From positions 74,760,403 through 74,824,402 of the forward strand of contig CM064426.1 of assembly GCA_032690845.1 (NCBI GenBank): a stretch of DNA of 64,000 bases, given 5' to 3'. Below, piece by piece: positions 13,083 through 24,322 of the stretch. Origin of the DNA: Eleusine coracana subsp. coracana. Taxonomy: Eukaryota; Streptophyta; Magnoliopsida; Poales; Poaceae. The translations under genes were made by a program, and so were the position numbers. The notes under the pieces were generated by a model. That model was not told where the DNA came from. It did not search any database and saw nothing but the letters and a program-made list of their open reading frames with translations. Position 1 is the first letter of the stretch. Every line of letters begins with the position of its first letter.

Positions 13083-15214
13083 ATGGTTACCAGCCTACAC
13101 GTGATAGTTGGAACCATAGGTAATTTCACTCCAAAACTGCATAACTCCATTCATTTCATCTTTGTATCAGACTGAACGTTTTGCCTTATAGTAAAAGCAA
13201 GTTATATTTACCTTTATAACATTCAATGTTCTAACATGGTAACACTGCCTTGTTTCTTTGTTTTGCAGGATGTGCAGTCAGTATGCTTCTATATACAGCA
13301 CCAATGTACATGACTATGTTGTTCAACTAACATGATAACAAACATAGCATGCCATATTACTTACAGATACATTTTTGTGACCTTGTTTTCCAGATTGACA
13401 TTTAAAAAAGTCATAAAGGAGGGAAGTGTGGGAGAATTCTCATGCATACCATATATCTTGACTCTGTTCACCAGCCTCACCTACATGTGGTACAGCTTTC
13501 CAGTTGTGAGCTCTGGCTGGGAAAACTTGACTCTCTTCATCATCAACATAATAGGAGTTAACTTTGAAATCGCATTCATCAGCATATACTTATGGTATGC
13601 ACCAAATGGAAAAAAGGTTGGTAATGTCTAAACCTCAATGTTATGGCTTTTCACCAGAAAAAATACAGTAGAAATTATGCATTAGTATACTGGTAGAGTG
13701 GTAGTTAAAATGGATCAGTTAGATGTTCAATTAAAATTTCAATGTTAATTAGTTCTTTGACCATAAGGCTTGAGAATGCAAATAATATTTGAGACGTTGG
13801 AGCCAAACTGTATTTTCATATAGCTGTGCAATAACAAGATCTCACGTGAATGTGTAAGAATAAAAAAAAAGGAAATTAATATAGCAGCATTTTCAGGTAA
13901 GAACTTTTATATGGCTTTATATTAGCTGCATATTTTTTATGAAAATAAACAGCAAAGGCTTGACACTATATCAATGGATCAGAAGGAAAAAACACAATAA
14001 TTATTCCAATACAAGGTTTTGCTTATTTTCTTCTCGTACACATATAAAAAACAAACAATGGATCTGATTTTCATTAAAAGTATAAAAGCAATGACGTTAT
14101 GCCCTTTTCATTTCACAATACAACATGGGAGCTGCAATCACACAGATCAATGATGCAGTAATCTAAGGACCAGTTTATGTGACATGACTAGTTTCCTCTG
14201 CCTCACGGTTTAAGGGGCCCAACAAGGGTGGGAGGGCGTCATAATGGGTGGAAATAGTGAATAATTTCAAACATGCTTCTTGCATTGGAGCCTGTATATT
14301 CTTTGAATAGGATTGAATTATGCCCAAATAAATATTTAACTATTTAAAATACCACCTTGCAGAAGTTTGTCGTGGTAATGGTATCTTCTATTCTGGCAAT
14401 CTTCAGCATAACTGTGCTGTTGTCAAGTATTGTGATGCACACCCACCACATACGCAAACTATTTGTTGGAAGCATTGGTATGGTGGCTGGCATGTCAATG
14501 TATAGCTCTCCGCTTGTAGCTGTGGTAAGTACTATTAGTAACAGATGGAGAAACAAGTGCAAATTAATCCTAAAATACGTGTTGGCAGGAAATAGAAAAC
14601 TAGCTTAAGCTCCTTAACGTAAAATGCAGCACTGATCACATATCTCAAGTTACTACTAGAAAATGCATTCAGACATCAGAAACAACAGAGACAAACTTAT
14701 AATAATACTGTTATAGTCCTCCTCACCAACAATTGAACCTTTCTGTTATAATAATAGAAAATTTTAAGCTTATTATTTTGGCACATCGCATACAATTTAA
14801 CCTTTCTGTACTCAAATGATTGTAGAAACAAGTCCTGCGGACGAAAAGTGTGGAGTTCATGCCTTTTAACTTGTCATTGTTTTCCTTCTTGGCCAGTTTA
14901 ATCTGGCTGGTATATGGAATCCTAGGAAGGGATCCTTACATCATGGTAAGTATGCAAAAAAAAAAAAAAAAAAAAACGCTGTATTATCATGTGGTTCATA
15001 TTCTTTCATTTGAGACCACTATATTGTTATACTGATTACTTGTTTTCTCCTGAAGTTACCAAACTGTGTTGGGTGTTTAGCGGGCATTCTCCAGTTGGCT
15101 GTCTACTGCATTTACCGCAGATGCAAAGAAGCATCAAAACTCAATGATACCGAGCAAACAAAGAATGTACAAGTGGCAACTAGTCATATGTATGCTAGTA
15201 CGCATAAGCCATAA
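13083..15214 (+). CDS. SWEET3: SWEET sugar transporter (SWEET3 clade), six exons, intact
   Basis: Membrane uniporter of the MtN3/SWEET family, which moves sugars down their gradient across plasma or vacuolar membranes. Exons by GT-AG and frame: 13083-13119, 13269-13305, 13394-13616, 14363-14524, 14826-14945, 15056-15214, giving 245 aa, the usual length. Exon 1 is tiny and encodes MVTSLHVIVGTIG. The first MtN3 repeat (about residues 8-98) carries PYILTLFTSLTYMWYSFPVV and SSGWEN. The second (about 115-215) carries MYSSPLVAV, KSVEFMPFNLSLFSF and YGILGRDPYI. Seven membrane segments are expected. No stop, frameshift or bad splice site is seen. The C-terminus (VATSHMYASTHKP) is most like what I recall of rice SWEET3a, but the protein is clearly not identical to SWEET3a or 3b. 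A decayed second copy lies at 29033-29128. Clade call is from memory; family call is firm. Confidence 0.9.
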
Positions 15215-16652
15215 CCTCGAACTAGTGTAACCTCTTCTCTCCAGAAGCATAATTGTTACAATCTATCATGCAAGGAGACACAACGAAGCAGTTTGGGTAT
15301 CCAATTATCTATTTGTTTGTTAACTATTATCACTAGGCAGCCTCATCTTCAAACAGATCCAAGAAGATCCAGAAGAAATGTATGTTCTTTGGTCACAGGT
15401 GAGTTAAAGGCAATGTACTGTACAAGTTAAATGTTGGATTGAAAGTTTGAAACAAGAGAATTGACTATGGAGCAATGCCACTTCAGAATTAGTATTGAGC
15501 TCTGTAAAATCAGTATTATAGCAGCTGCAAGAGATTATCAATGACATTCAGCAAGCATTGACCACTCTTGAAACATGTTATAATGAAGACAGCAAAGTGC
15601 AAAAAAGAGTCTATTTATCTTATGATTATTAGTGTTTCATATGCTGCATTAGTTAAAAAAAATGACCATCCTAGAAGGAATTAATTGGCATTGCAAATAA
15701 GAATTAGATACCCAAATTTGCTTTGAAAAATAGTCGTAGTTGGGTGTTTCAGGCGCATATCCACAGTTGCATATAGATTCAGCAGTCTAGCAGTATTGCC
15801 ATTTGGTTTAGTTGCTGGTACTTTGAAAATAATATCTAGGTTTAACATGCATGACAAGTTATCACAAAGAGTTCACTCACCTTGCTTATACACAACCCAA
15901 TGAGTGAAAACATGAGTTAAAAAGGTCTCGTACAGATAGAGTAGTAGATCATAACAGTGAACCAAAATATATATATTTTACATTTTGACGAAGGTAGGTG
16001 AAGGTGAACAAATGCATGATGTAACAAAGATCCAAGTAGTAAATCATGTTCGTATCACCAACAGAAGAATACTAAAATACGTAGTTCATCAACTAATGTA
16101 ACATGAATCTGGATTTGACATATTTTTATATTCAGTTACCTAACTGGGTGCATTTGTATGTACATAGATAAATGAGCCTCTGGGTAGATTTGGTGAAGTA
16201 AATACTCCTCCATTCTTAAAATTCTGACATTTCAGACAAACAATTTGAACTAAAAAGCTGCTACGAAGGGCTATCAGAATGACAGCATTTTCAATACGGA
16301 GGGAGTATTAAATAACTTGAGTAATGCAAATCACGAGCTGATAAAATTTGGTCACATGGATACCAGTATACCACACAGAACCTGTTAGCAAGTTCAAGGA
16401 CCTGACTCTGCAACTTAGGAGTTCAATGACATATATGGTACCCTTAATAAGTTTAGGAACTGGCCATGCACTTTACTCTAAATAATAATAACACAATTTC
16501 CAGCAATTTAGTGACACACTGACAGCGTAAAACATAATTAGAACTCCGGTCTTTTACTACAAAGAACACATGGACATTTATCTTTTACAAAAGGTCAACA
16601 TCTAGCAACCACTAGGTTACAAGGGAAACATACAGAACGGCAAGGCTCAACT
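15215..16652. other. intergenic between SWEET and hydrolase 3' ends
   Basis: The two genes converge here. The sequence is AT-rich, with no coding signal beyond the SWEET 3' UTR and a small MITE at 16205-16305. Confidence 0.5.
16205..16305. mobile_element. small Stowaway-like MITE (101 bp)
   Basis: The ends are ctcctccattctt and its inverse aatacggagggag, flanked by TA on both sides. This is the Stowaway terminus and TA target site. It is shorter than usual, probably an internal deletion. Confidence 0.65.
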
Positions 16653-18051
16653 CTAATTGCTGGAATTCAGGAAAAAATGCACAATCGCTTTAACAGCTTC
16701 CATTTCAGCATCATGTTGATTTACTCCGGTAGACTCTTGGTGTTTTTTGCCGATCTTTAGAGAGTGATCACCACCATCAACAACATGCAGTTCATTTTTG
16801 CAGGTCATCTTTTTGCGAGTGGACTCAAGTTTATCTAATGGGCACAAACCATCTTTACTGCCCTGTTACCAGAAATCAAAGGAAAACGTCTTTTTTTACA
16901 ATCTTTTAGTCGGACATATCAGAAAACAATTATTTTCTTTCACTACCTGAACAAACATTGTTGGAACCTTCAGCTGTAACAGAGTCTCATCCCGCACCAC
17001 TCCATTCACTCCCTAAGTTGAAAACCAAAATGAGATGAACAGAAAACAGGTTCCCCTATTATAATTCTATCAGGATGGCTAAGGATTTCTGGCTAAGAAG
17101 GGTTGGACTGAAATGTATTTGATCAAGGCCCAGATTCCTCTGAAAGATAAACGTTATTGGTTGGGCAAAATTATGGTTTTATCTTAGGGAACGCAACCAT
17201 CTTTGTACAGCTTATCAAGCTTAAAGATAATCCATTCCTAATTTGGACAAAGCTTTTTCGTTTAAACCAACATAAGACAATATTCTGGGACAAGAAAACC
17301 AAGAAGCAAATGTGCCAATGAAATAGGAACTAGAGCGTAAGAAACCTTTAGCGGGTAACCTAAGCATATAACTGCAGAAACATCAACATCCTCGAAGGTT
17401 GCCACCATGCAACTGATCCTGAAAAGGTTAATGGCACTATTTTTCAGATCAACTGAACATGTAACTCGGAGGCATGATGGGCACTAAATTCATGAAACAT
17501 GAACAGAATCCTTGTCAATACAAGCTTACCTCGATCCCATGGATTTTCCCATCAGAACAAGAGGGTGCCCCTGGTGCTTGGCGACAGCATCCTTCACCAC
17601 GCCCAGGTGATAGTCGACAAGCTTCTCTGCCTTCGGCGGCGCCCTGCGCTTCCCGCCCGACATATCTGCAACCACATTGGCACGGAACAGTTCACTTCTT
17701 GCTGACGGATTCGATCTGGCAGGAGAAGGAACAGGGTGATGGAGTTCAAGGGAATCAACTCACACGGGTAGTCAAAGGTCACCACTTCAACCGCGCCCAG
17801 CGCGTCTGTCACCATCTCCTTCCAGCTAGCAAAATCAATTCGCCGTTTTAGCAAAGAATCACGCGGACTTCACGGAAATGGAGCATAACGCGGGAGAGAA
17901 CTTACTGGATCATCCAGTCGGATGAGGAGGGGGCGCCAGCTCCGTGGGCGAAGACGACCACCGGTTGTCGCTTCGGCATCCTCAGCGGCGGCGGTGGGCG
18001 CGACGGCGGCAACGCCGTGCTATTCTCAGCGCGGCGGCGCTTGCTAGCCAT
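16653..18051 (-). CDS. TEX30/KANL3-family alpha/beta hydrolase, six exons, intact
   Basis: A dienelactone-hydrolase-like alpha/beta fold protein of the family that includes animal TEX30 and the KANL3 core; the substrate in plants is not known. Exons (minus strand, in order): 18051-17906, 17825-17764, 17665-17530, 17418-17346, 17012-16947, 16862-16653, giving 230 aa. Visible parts: the oxyanion region FAHGAGA (residues 34-40), nucleophile elbow GKSMG with Ser111, the acid Asp165 in GSKDGLC, and His194 in GGDHS, so the Ser-Asp-His triad is complete. The start ATG at 18051 opens a basic, GC-rich N-terminus (MASKRRRAE). The exon 2 donor that keeps frame is CCGT/gtgagt, not the overlapping CC/gtgtga two bases earlier. 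No signal peptide is seen, so it is probably cytosolic or nuclear. It converges with the SWEET gene. Confidence 0.9.
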
Positions 18052-18168
18052 GGGGGAAGGTGGCGGAAACCGAGATTTTTACAATTTTGCCGAAGGAAAC
18101 GGGTGGGCTTCCCTATAATGGAGAATGCCGTAAAACCTATAATGCTCACATTTCGATGGGCTTCATTA

Positions 18169-20416
18169 GGGTTGCGTTTGGTTGGAGGTCAGCTGGATGA
18201 GATATAAACATCCATTTTTTATGAGATAGTCCGCCAAGGGAGATAGTCCGCCAAGGGTGTTTGGTTGGAGGTCAAAGCTAGATGAGATATGGTCATCCAT
18301 TTTTTCTTATATGAGTCCGCTAAGTCCCCTGTTTGGTAAGATGGATATGGCCATCCAGTTTTTTTATTTGGTATGATGGACGAGGCCGCCTAGTTTTTTA
18401 TTTGATTGGATGACGGACATGAATAAATTGGATATACTCACCGTGGTGAGGTTATCCTTATTCACATAACAACTGATACAACATTAAGTGATAAAAAATC
18501 ATAAATGAATCAAGTAAATAATTAACAACCACAGCATGAGAAATTCTAATAGATTATATAAATAGATTAGTACATAGTAACAAGTACGAGAGCACCATCA
18601 ATCCATAATGCATACAAATCAGGTGGCACGTCTGATGTGCCAGTAACAGACTTGATTATAGCCTCAGCAAGTATTTCACCAACACCCTCAAAAATAGCAA
18701 TCAGCTCTTCCTCTTCATTATGACTTGTCTTCACTTTCTTAGGTTCGGACACCGAGGAAGTTGCACAGTTGTCCTCATGGACAGGAGTAGCAGCTGCTGC
18801 ACTAACATATACTTCATCATATTCATCTTCATTCTCATTAACTTGTGTGCCAAGAGGCTTATTTGAACCCTTAACAAACTTTCCTGTTGTCAAACTATTG
18901 CTAAATATTGTGAACATCTCACCGTAATGCTCAATTGACTTATTCAAATATTCAGCATCAGCTTTATGATCCTTCAATGAACAAAAACCAAAACAATGAT
19001 AAGAATAATGAGACAAATGAATGAAAATTTCAACAACAACAAAAAAAAAGAAACTGAATCTGTACCTTGATATGTCCTGTGTAAGGCTCGTGATCAAGCC
19101 TAATTGTACAAGTGTCTTCTTCCCAAAGAGCACCACTCAATCTTATAAGATTGCAGATTTTTGCATACTTGCGCTTCCATGTCCTAACATGGTTATCAAT
19201 TTGATCTCCGGTCAGCCTCATTCTGAAGTGATTGTTCAAAACCCTAGCACAAGCATTGAGATGAACTTTCTTAAAGACTGAAGAAGTTCTTAGCCCACTA
19301 CCAACCAAACCGGCTAAGTGTGACATGTAGGAGGACATTGAATCTGTCCAAACCACATGGCCACCACCCTCAGATTGTTCAACTTAAGTAGCATTCGTAT
19401 CCATTTCCTATAATAATATTTGTACAATGCATTCATCAGTTATATCTATCAGTTAGCACTATGGGTAAAAAAATAACAACTCAGCAAGGTGCATGTTCAT
19501 AACAACCCAGCAAGATACATGTTTATAACAACAAGGTACATGTTCAGACCAGCAAGCTACATGTCCATAGAAATACAAATTACAAGTCCAAATATGAAAT
19601 TCAGCAAAGTGCAAATTGTATCATTCTTTCATATTTTATTGTTCAAGTACTCAATCCTAATCTTATCCCTTTCATCAATTGGTCCATATTTAATTATTTC
19701 TCCATTAATAATCATTTTCTCTTCCTAAAAGTAATAATCATGGACATCATTTAAAGCAACAATTGTGAAGCCTGGTCGTCCATCTACAAATAATAATCAA
19801 TCAGTCAATAAAAATACACAAGCACCCTAATTTTCTAATCAGATTCTCATGTGCTGCAACCACCATTCAACACAAAAAAAAAAGCATTGGAACTTGGGGA
19901 GAAAAGAGGAGACAATGGAGTCTCACTCTCACCTTCAAGTGTCGGTGCAGGTTCCTTTGTTCTTGTGTAGGTTGTATTGAACTGTTTTGCCGCTAGATCC
20001 AAAATCCACCAGTAGCAGCTAACGCAGGGAGCAGTGGTGTCTAGGGAGAGCAGCGACCTCCGACGTCAGGCAACAACAAAGAAGACGCGTCGCGGGGAGA
20101 AGCTACGGGCTAATGGCGCCGGATCTTACGAATTGCCATGGCTGAGAGAGAGAGAGAGAGGGAGGGAGGAAGGAGAGAGCTCGGTGGATTGACTTGGGGG
20201 GCGAGATGGAGTGGGTCACGAGAGGGGGTAACGCGAGTGCGCTGCCCGCGTGCGGGCCGCCCCATCCGACCGTTTCGTCCGGCTCAACTCATCCAGCATC
20301 TTCAGCGAATATCCCATGCATTGGCCGCCCTGTCCAACCTTGCCCATGCACCAAACATCAGCAGAATGTGGATGGCCATCTCCCATCCAGGTTGAGACAC
20401 CCATCCAAACACACCC
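18169..20416. mobile_element. TIR DNA transposon carrying only a MYB/SANT ORF (PIF/Harbinger-like)
   Basis: The left end reads gggttgcgtttggttgg and goes on to agctggatgagatat. The inverse of the right end reads gggtgtgtttggatggg and goes on to cctggatgggagat. These are terminal inverted repeats with about 70-80 percent agreement by eye. TA lies outside each end; the 3-bp TTA expected for PIF/Harbinger is present on the left only. Internally the element carries a MYB/SANT-like gene on the minus strand, as the first ORF of PIF/Pong/Harbinger elements does, but no DDE transposase. It is therefore best seen as an internally deleted Harbinger-like element. The left subterminal region is locally duplicated. 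Confidence 0.65.
18567..19404 (-). pseudogene. MYB/SANT-like (Myb_DNA-bind_3 type) protein, nonsense codon near start
   Basis: Two exons fit: 19404-19066 and 18971-18567, joined through a GT donor after GHIK and an AG acceptor before DHKADAEYLNKS. The first exon holds the helix-turn-helix region VFKKVHLNACARVLNN...DQIDNHVRTWKRKYAKI, the trihelix/MYB-SANT-like module used by plant Harbinger ORF1 proteins and by host relatives such as LIMYB. The second exon is acidic, then ends in a helix (ELIAIFEGVGEILAEAI). From the likely start ATG at 19404 the seventh codon is TAA (19386-19384), after which the conserved frame runs open. Use of a later ATG (19337, residue M of DSMSSYM) would remove only the N-terminus, so limited activity is not excluded. 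Confidence 0.72.
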
Positions 20417-20718
20417 TAGAATGTACACAAAACAGTTGTCCAATCCAATATGATGTCTAATTTTTTTCTAAATTAGTTTTGGCCTTTTCCAACTTGATCT
20501 GATCAAAGTACCTCTCGGGCGTTTTTTCTCTTTTCTCAGATCGAATCGGCCTCGTGTTCCTTTATTCGTGTGCTCGCCTTTGACTAACTAGTACCCTTGG
20601 CAGCGCTCCTCCGTTGTAGGCTGTGACGGATCTTGCGCTTAGGCCGCCGCACATCTTTCCTGCGTGCCGTGATTCACATGTCGATGTTGTTGGCATTGTC
20701 TATATGTCCAGTTTGTTA

Positions 20719-20928
20719 CTCCTTTTATCTCAAAATATTTGATACTTTAGTTAACTCTATTTGTCTCAACATAATTGTTATTCTCACTTTTTGATATAAC
20801 TTTCTCTCTTTTTAATACATCTCTATCTCTATCTCTCTCCTTCTTATTTTCTATGCACCTACCTTTTACACTTCTTCTTAATTTTCATGCTAGAAGCCAA
20901 AACGTCAATTATTTTGAAACAAAGAGAG
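20719..20928. mobile_element. Stowaway-like MITE
   Basis: The ends are ctccttttatctcaaaat and the inverse attttgaaacaaagagag, with TA on each side; length about 210 bp. This is the degenerate Stowaway layout. Confidence 0.6.
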
Positions 20929-21474
20929 TAGCAAATAATGTATAAACAAGATCAAAATAAGATACGAATTTAATATGAAAAATTCTTACAGAAAAAAACC
21001 ACAGGTTTCAACCGACGGTTTTTACTATGGGCCTGATTGGTTACCTAAAGGGACCGAACCTCGCTCACACCATTGAGCCAAGCCGCCGGAGGCCAGGCTG
21101 TGCGCGTGCAGCACCTTCTTGATTGGTTACATGTATGCATGCAGCCTGGCTCCGCCCATCACTTGATTGGTTGCCCACATGTTAGCGCAACTCAGTTACG
21201 TTTAGCCAGAGCGCATGCTACCTTTGCATCGCGGGAGCCTGGCTCTGTGGAAACGCCAAAAATTTCCGTATCTAGGGAGCCTGGCTGGAGGGCGCAATTT
21301 GCATCAGGGAGCCAAACGCAGTATTCGATTCAGTCATCCAATCACGCCAAATTTGCATCCCACGGGCCTGGTCTGGCTGGATGTAAGCATCCAATCACAT
21401 CTTATATGATGCAGAGTTACAAAGCAGGAGAAATATAATGAGTCTTTGTCTCTCTCTCTCCCGTGCAACATATA

Positions 21475-21476
<2 letters not shown>

Positions 21477-21523
<47 letters not shown>
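21477..21523. repeat. (AT)n microsatellite
   Basis: An uninterrupted run of about 23 AT dinucleotides. Such tracts are highly length-polymorphic in rice. Confidence 0.95.
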
Positions 21524-21526
<3 letters not shown>

Positions 21527-21769
21527 GTAAAAACTAAAGATAAACTCACTAAATAATATGACCCGTAACATGAGAGAACTCCACCTCTTACACACCTCCT
21601 ATACATCTCTAGTGAAGACATAAATTCGGATCATATTCCAACAAACTTTAACTTGAGACGAATTCCATCTTGTAGTAAATAAAAAATCATTAATAAACTT
21701 CTTTTAATAATAAATAACACCGAACACTAACAAGTCACTAGAACTCAAAAGGTAATACCAACTAAGCTT

Positions 21770-23180
21770 AAACATGGCTCAACCTTAGTAGCAAGAATTG
21801 TCTTTACCATTATATCAATAGGATTGAAGTGGATATAAATTGGTTATTGATAAATCACCTTTCATGAAAACAAGATAGCCTTTTGTTATCTTCATAACTC
21901 CACCTCTAGCGAAGTACTTATATCCTTTACGATCAAGAGTATAAAAAAACGAGATTTCTCGTCATGATTGGAATGTGCATCACATCTATCAATGTTCTAA
22001 CAATACCATTAGATATCTTAATTTGAATAGATCCAATCTTGCAAGGTGTGTTATCATCCATCAAAACAGAGCCTCCACTATTGATAGACTGATATGTGGA
22101 AAATCAATCTCTATTAATACAAGTGTGGAACGAGCAGGTAAAATCAAGAACCCATTCATCATCAATTTTAACATATTCAACAAAAGCAACGAGAATATCA
22201 CCATCAGAACTACTGCTATCAGCCAAAGCAAAAGAGGCATTATTCTCATCATCAAGTTTAATTTTGGACTTTTAAGTAGTTTTTTTCTTCTCTTTATTCT
22301 GTAACTTGAAATATTTAGAAATGTTATGAGTATCTCCTTACAATATCTATAAAAATTTTCTTTGTCTCTGGACTTAGAGTGACCTAAATGACCAACTGAA
22401 CTCTTGTCATTATTTGATTTCTTCCTCTCCGTTTCACTAAGGATACACTAGACTTCTCCATCAGAATTAGCACCAAACTCAGTAGACACCATCAATTTCA
22501 TATTTCACTTAGCATGCAAAGCATCATAAACTTCATTGATAATAAGGATCTCATAACTATATAATATGGTGTTTTTAAAATTAGAATAAGATGGAGGCAA
22601 CAAACACAAGAGCATAAAAGCTAAATTCTCATCACCATATTTTACCTTCATAGACGAGAGGTCCAAAATAATCTTCTTGAAGACTGATAAATGAGAGGCC
22701 AATGACTTACAGTTTGTGAGTAAGCAATTTCATCTTCAAATGCATTTTACTGGTTTAATCCTTTGATATACAAATTGATTTCAGCTTGAGGCATAAAGCA
22801 GCAGTTATTTTCTCCTCTAAAACTTCTTACAAAATACTATTGGATAAATGAAGATGAAATAGTGATATAGCCTAACGATCACGATGCTTTCTTCATCGAT
22901 TCATAGCTCTAACTTTTTGTTAGAGAAGTCATCAAGCGCATCATCTAAATCAGTGTGCACTAATATTATCCCCATCTTGACCTGTCAAAATGTGAACCGT
23001 GTATCACGATCTAGCAACGAATATTATATTTGAGAGAGACGAGCGTGTTTTCTTCCCTTCTCCTATTTTTACACTTGCACAAGATGCTTAGGGTAACCAA
23101 TCTTATAAGTTGGTCTCCCTCTAACTCCATTTATAATGTGGGACTAAAATCTTTGCACTTCCACCACTCATAAATGGAGG
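21770..23180 (-). mobile_element. Ty1/copia relic: 5' LTR fragment, gag and protease region
   Basis: Read on the minus strand, the part at 23000-23180 looks like LTR, followed near 22990 by the leader and gag start. The gag (UBN2-type) text is clear at 22702-22505: HLSVFKKIILDLSSMKVKYG and LPPSYSNFKNTILYS. Toward 21770 comes the protease/GAG-pre-integrase part, with GYKYFARGGVMKITKGYLVF and MKGDLSITNLYPLQS. No integrase or RT follows. Many stops and frameshifts mark it as an old fragment. Confidence 0.75.
22505..22702 (-). pseudogene. copia gag (UBN2) fragment
   Basis: A 65-residue open piece of the copia gag core with the L-L-x-L-P-x-S-Y signature (MLLCLLPPSYSNF). Frameshifts flank it on both sides. 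Confidence 0.75.
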
Positions 23181-23421
23181 TTTAAGATTTATTAAAAATT
23201 ATTATAAATATAAAAAGACCAAGTCCACATAATTTCAATATATTATGCTATTCTTTTATGAACAGTAATATTAAACTTTTACATGCCGACATCAAGTTTC
23301 AAGTAGCATGCAGTTACTAAAAGCCGTCTAAAATGATACATTGGTATCATGTGCCCTGAGTGATGATCACTTTTTTTGGTGCATTGGATAAATCGCCAGT
23401 AGCAGGAGTGTTAGTAACATA

Positions 23422-23637
23422 CTCTCTTTATTTTAAAATTATTATTGTTATTGACTCTTTTTGTTATCTTTGACTATTCATTTTATTCAAAATATTTTTT
23501 CAAATATGTAAAGTTATAAATTATATTTAAATTTTATTTGATAAAACAAATCATTAAAAAAATATAATATTTTTAAATTTTTTTGAATAAAACGAATGAA
23601 AAAATCAATAATAATAATAATTTTGAAATAGATAAAG
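23422..23637. mobile_element. Stowaway-like MITE, AT-rich
   Basis: Left end ctctttattttaaaatta and right inverse taattttgaaatagataaag, with TA on both sides. The interior can form a long hairpin (aatttttttgaataaaacgaatg against cattttattcaaaatatttt). Confidence 0.6.
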
Positions 23638-23649
23638 TAATAAACAAGG

Positions 23650-23833
23650 ACACCTCGATCTCGCCGTGACCCCACACACATACCGGTGGGCGGTGGCATC
23701 TGCATAACGCCCTGCACCACATAACACCGGACTCGCTGCGTTGCCTTCACCACGCTGACTCTTGTCACGCTGCCCGGACGCTTCACCTACCACTAGTTAC
23801 AATTCGTGAGCACACCTCGATCTCGCCGTGACC
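23650..23833 (+). repeat. pair of 22-bp direct repeats upstream of acidic repeat gene A
   Basis: The string acacctcgatctcgccgtga plus cc occurs at 23650-23671 and again at 23812-23833, ending three bases before the ATG at 23837. The two copies look identical. The segment between them is GC-rich and partly resembles the region upstream of the second copy of the gene (36290-36420). Confidence 0.85.
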
Positions 23834-23836
23834 AAC

Positions 23837-24322
23837 ATGCCCCGCACCGCAGCCGCCGCTTGCTGCTCAGCCACCGTGCTCCTCCTTGCGGTGGCCATCT
23901 TCGCCTCCGGCGCATCTTCGGAACCGCTGACTGCTGTTGTGCAGGCGACTGACCGCGCCAGCGACGAGGAAAAGAGCAATCTGCTGCCCGTGGACCAGGA
24001 CGCCAGCAGGGACGAGGAGAAGATCAGGGTCGGCAAGCATCAGGGGGATGGCACCCGTGAGGTACCGAGCTTGGCATCAACTGAGGATGAGGGTAACAAG
24101 GTAGGATCCGATTGGGCCAAGGCAAAGAAGCTGGACGACGACGAGGATGATTCTGACTCTGATTCCGACTCTGACCATGATCAGGATTCTGATTCGAGCT
24201 CCGATTCAGATTCAGATTCAGATTCTGATTCCGACTCCGACTCTGATGACGATGATAACTCGAGCCATGGAAAGAAGAAAACTGCAGGTGGTAAGCATGA
24301 TGACTTATTCATGATGCAGTAA
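23837..24322 (+). CDS. secreted Asp/Ser-rich repeat protein, copy A
   Basis: I do not recognise a named family. The 161-aa product has an N-terminal hydrophobic signal (ATVLLLAVAIFASGASS, cleavage probably near residue 27), a polar middle part, and a strongly acidic tract at about residues 102-140 made mostly of alternating Asp-Ser. It ends in a short basic Lys/His stretch. The tract is encoded by a GAY-TCN hexamer repeat with mixed third bases, which suggests the protein sequence and not just the DNA repeat has been kept. The start is the ATG at 23837, which fits copy B by alignment (both have a signal, then NLLPV, SLASTED/SLVSTEE, and a D-W-x-K-x-K-K block). Such acidic tracts could bind calcium or other cations; this is inference. 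Copy B is at 36424. Decayed receptor-kinase tails lie downstream on the opposite strand, as the intact kinase does for copy B. Confidence 0.75.
   Translation: MPRTAAAACCSATVLLLAVAIFASGASSEPLTAVVQATDRASDEEKSNLLPVDQDASRDEEKIRVGKHQGDGTREVPSLASTEDEGNKVGSDWAKAKKLDDDEDDSDSDSDSDHDQDSDSSSDSDSDSDSDSDSDSDDDDNSSHGKKKTAGGKHDDLFMMQ

Larger units (their letters stand above)
20417..21770. other. intergenic with MITE and dinucleotide repeats
   Basis: Contains a Stowaway-like unit at 20719-20928 and an (AT)n tract at 21477-21523 next to a short (CT)n run at 21449-21461. Repeated gcatcc/gggagcctgg strings at 21080-21380 suggest another decayed TIR element. No gene seen. Confidence 0.5.

Noticed and set aside
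17660..17830. Apparent 2-bp frameshift between exons 2 and 3 of the TEX30-like gene
   Set aside because: Using the donor CCGT/gtgagt instead of CC/gtgtga restores the frame and gives the expected DYPYMSGG text.
21334..21621. ORF with Tyr-Ile repeats
   Set aside because: It is the translation of the (AT)n microsatellite.
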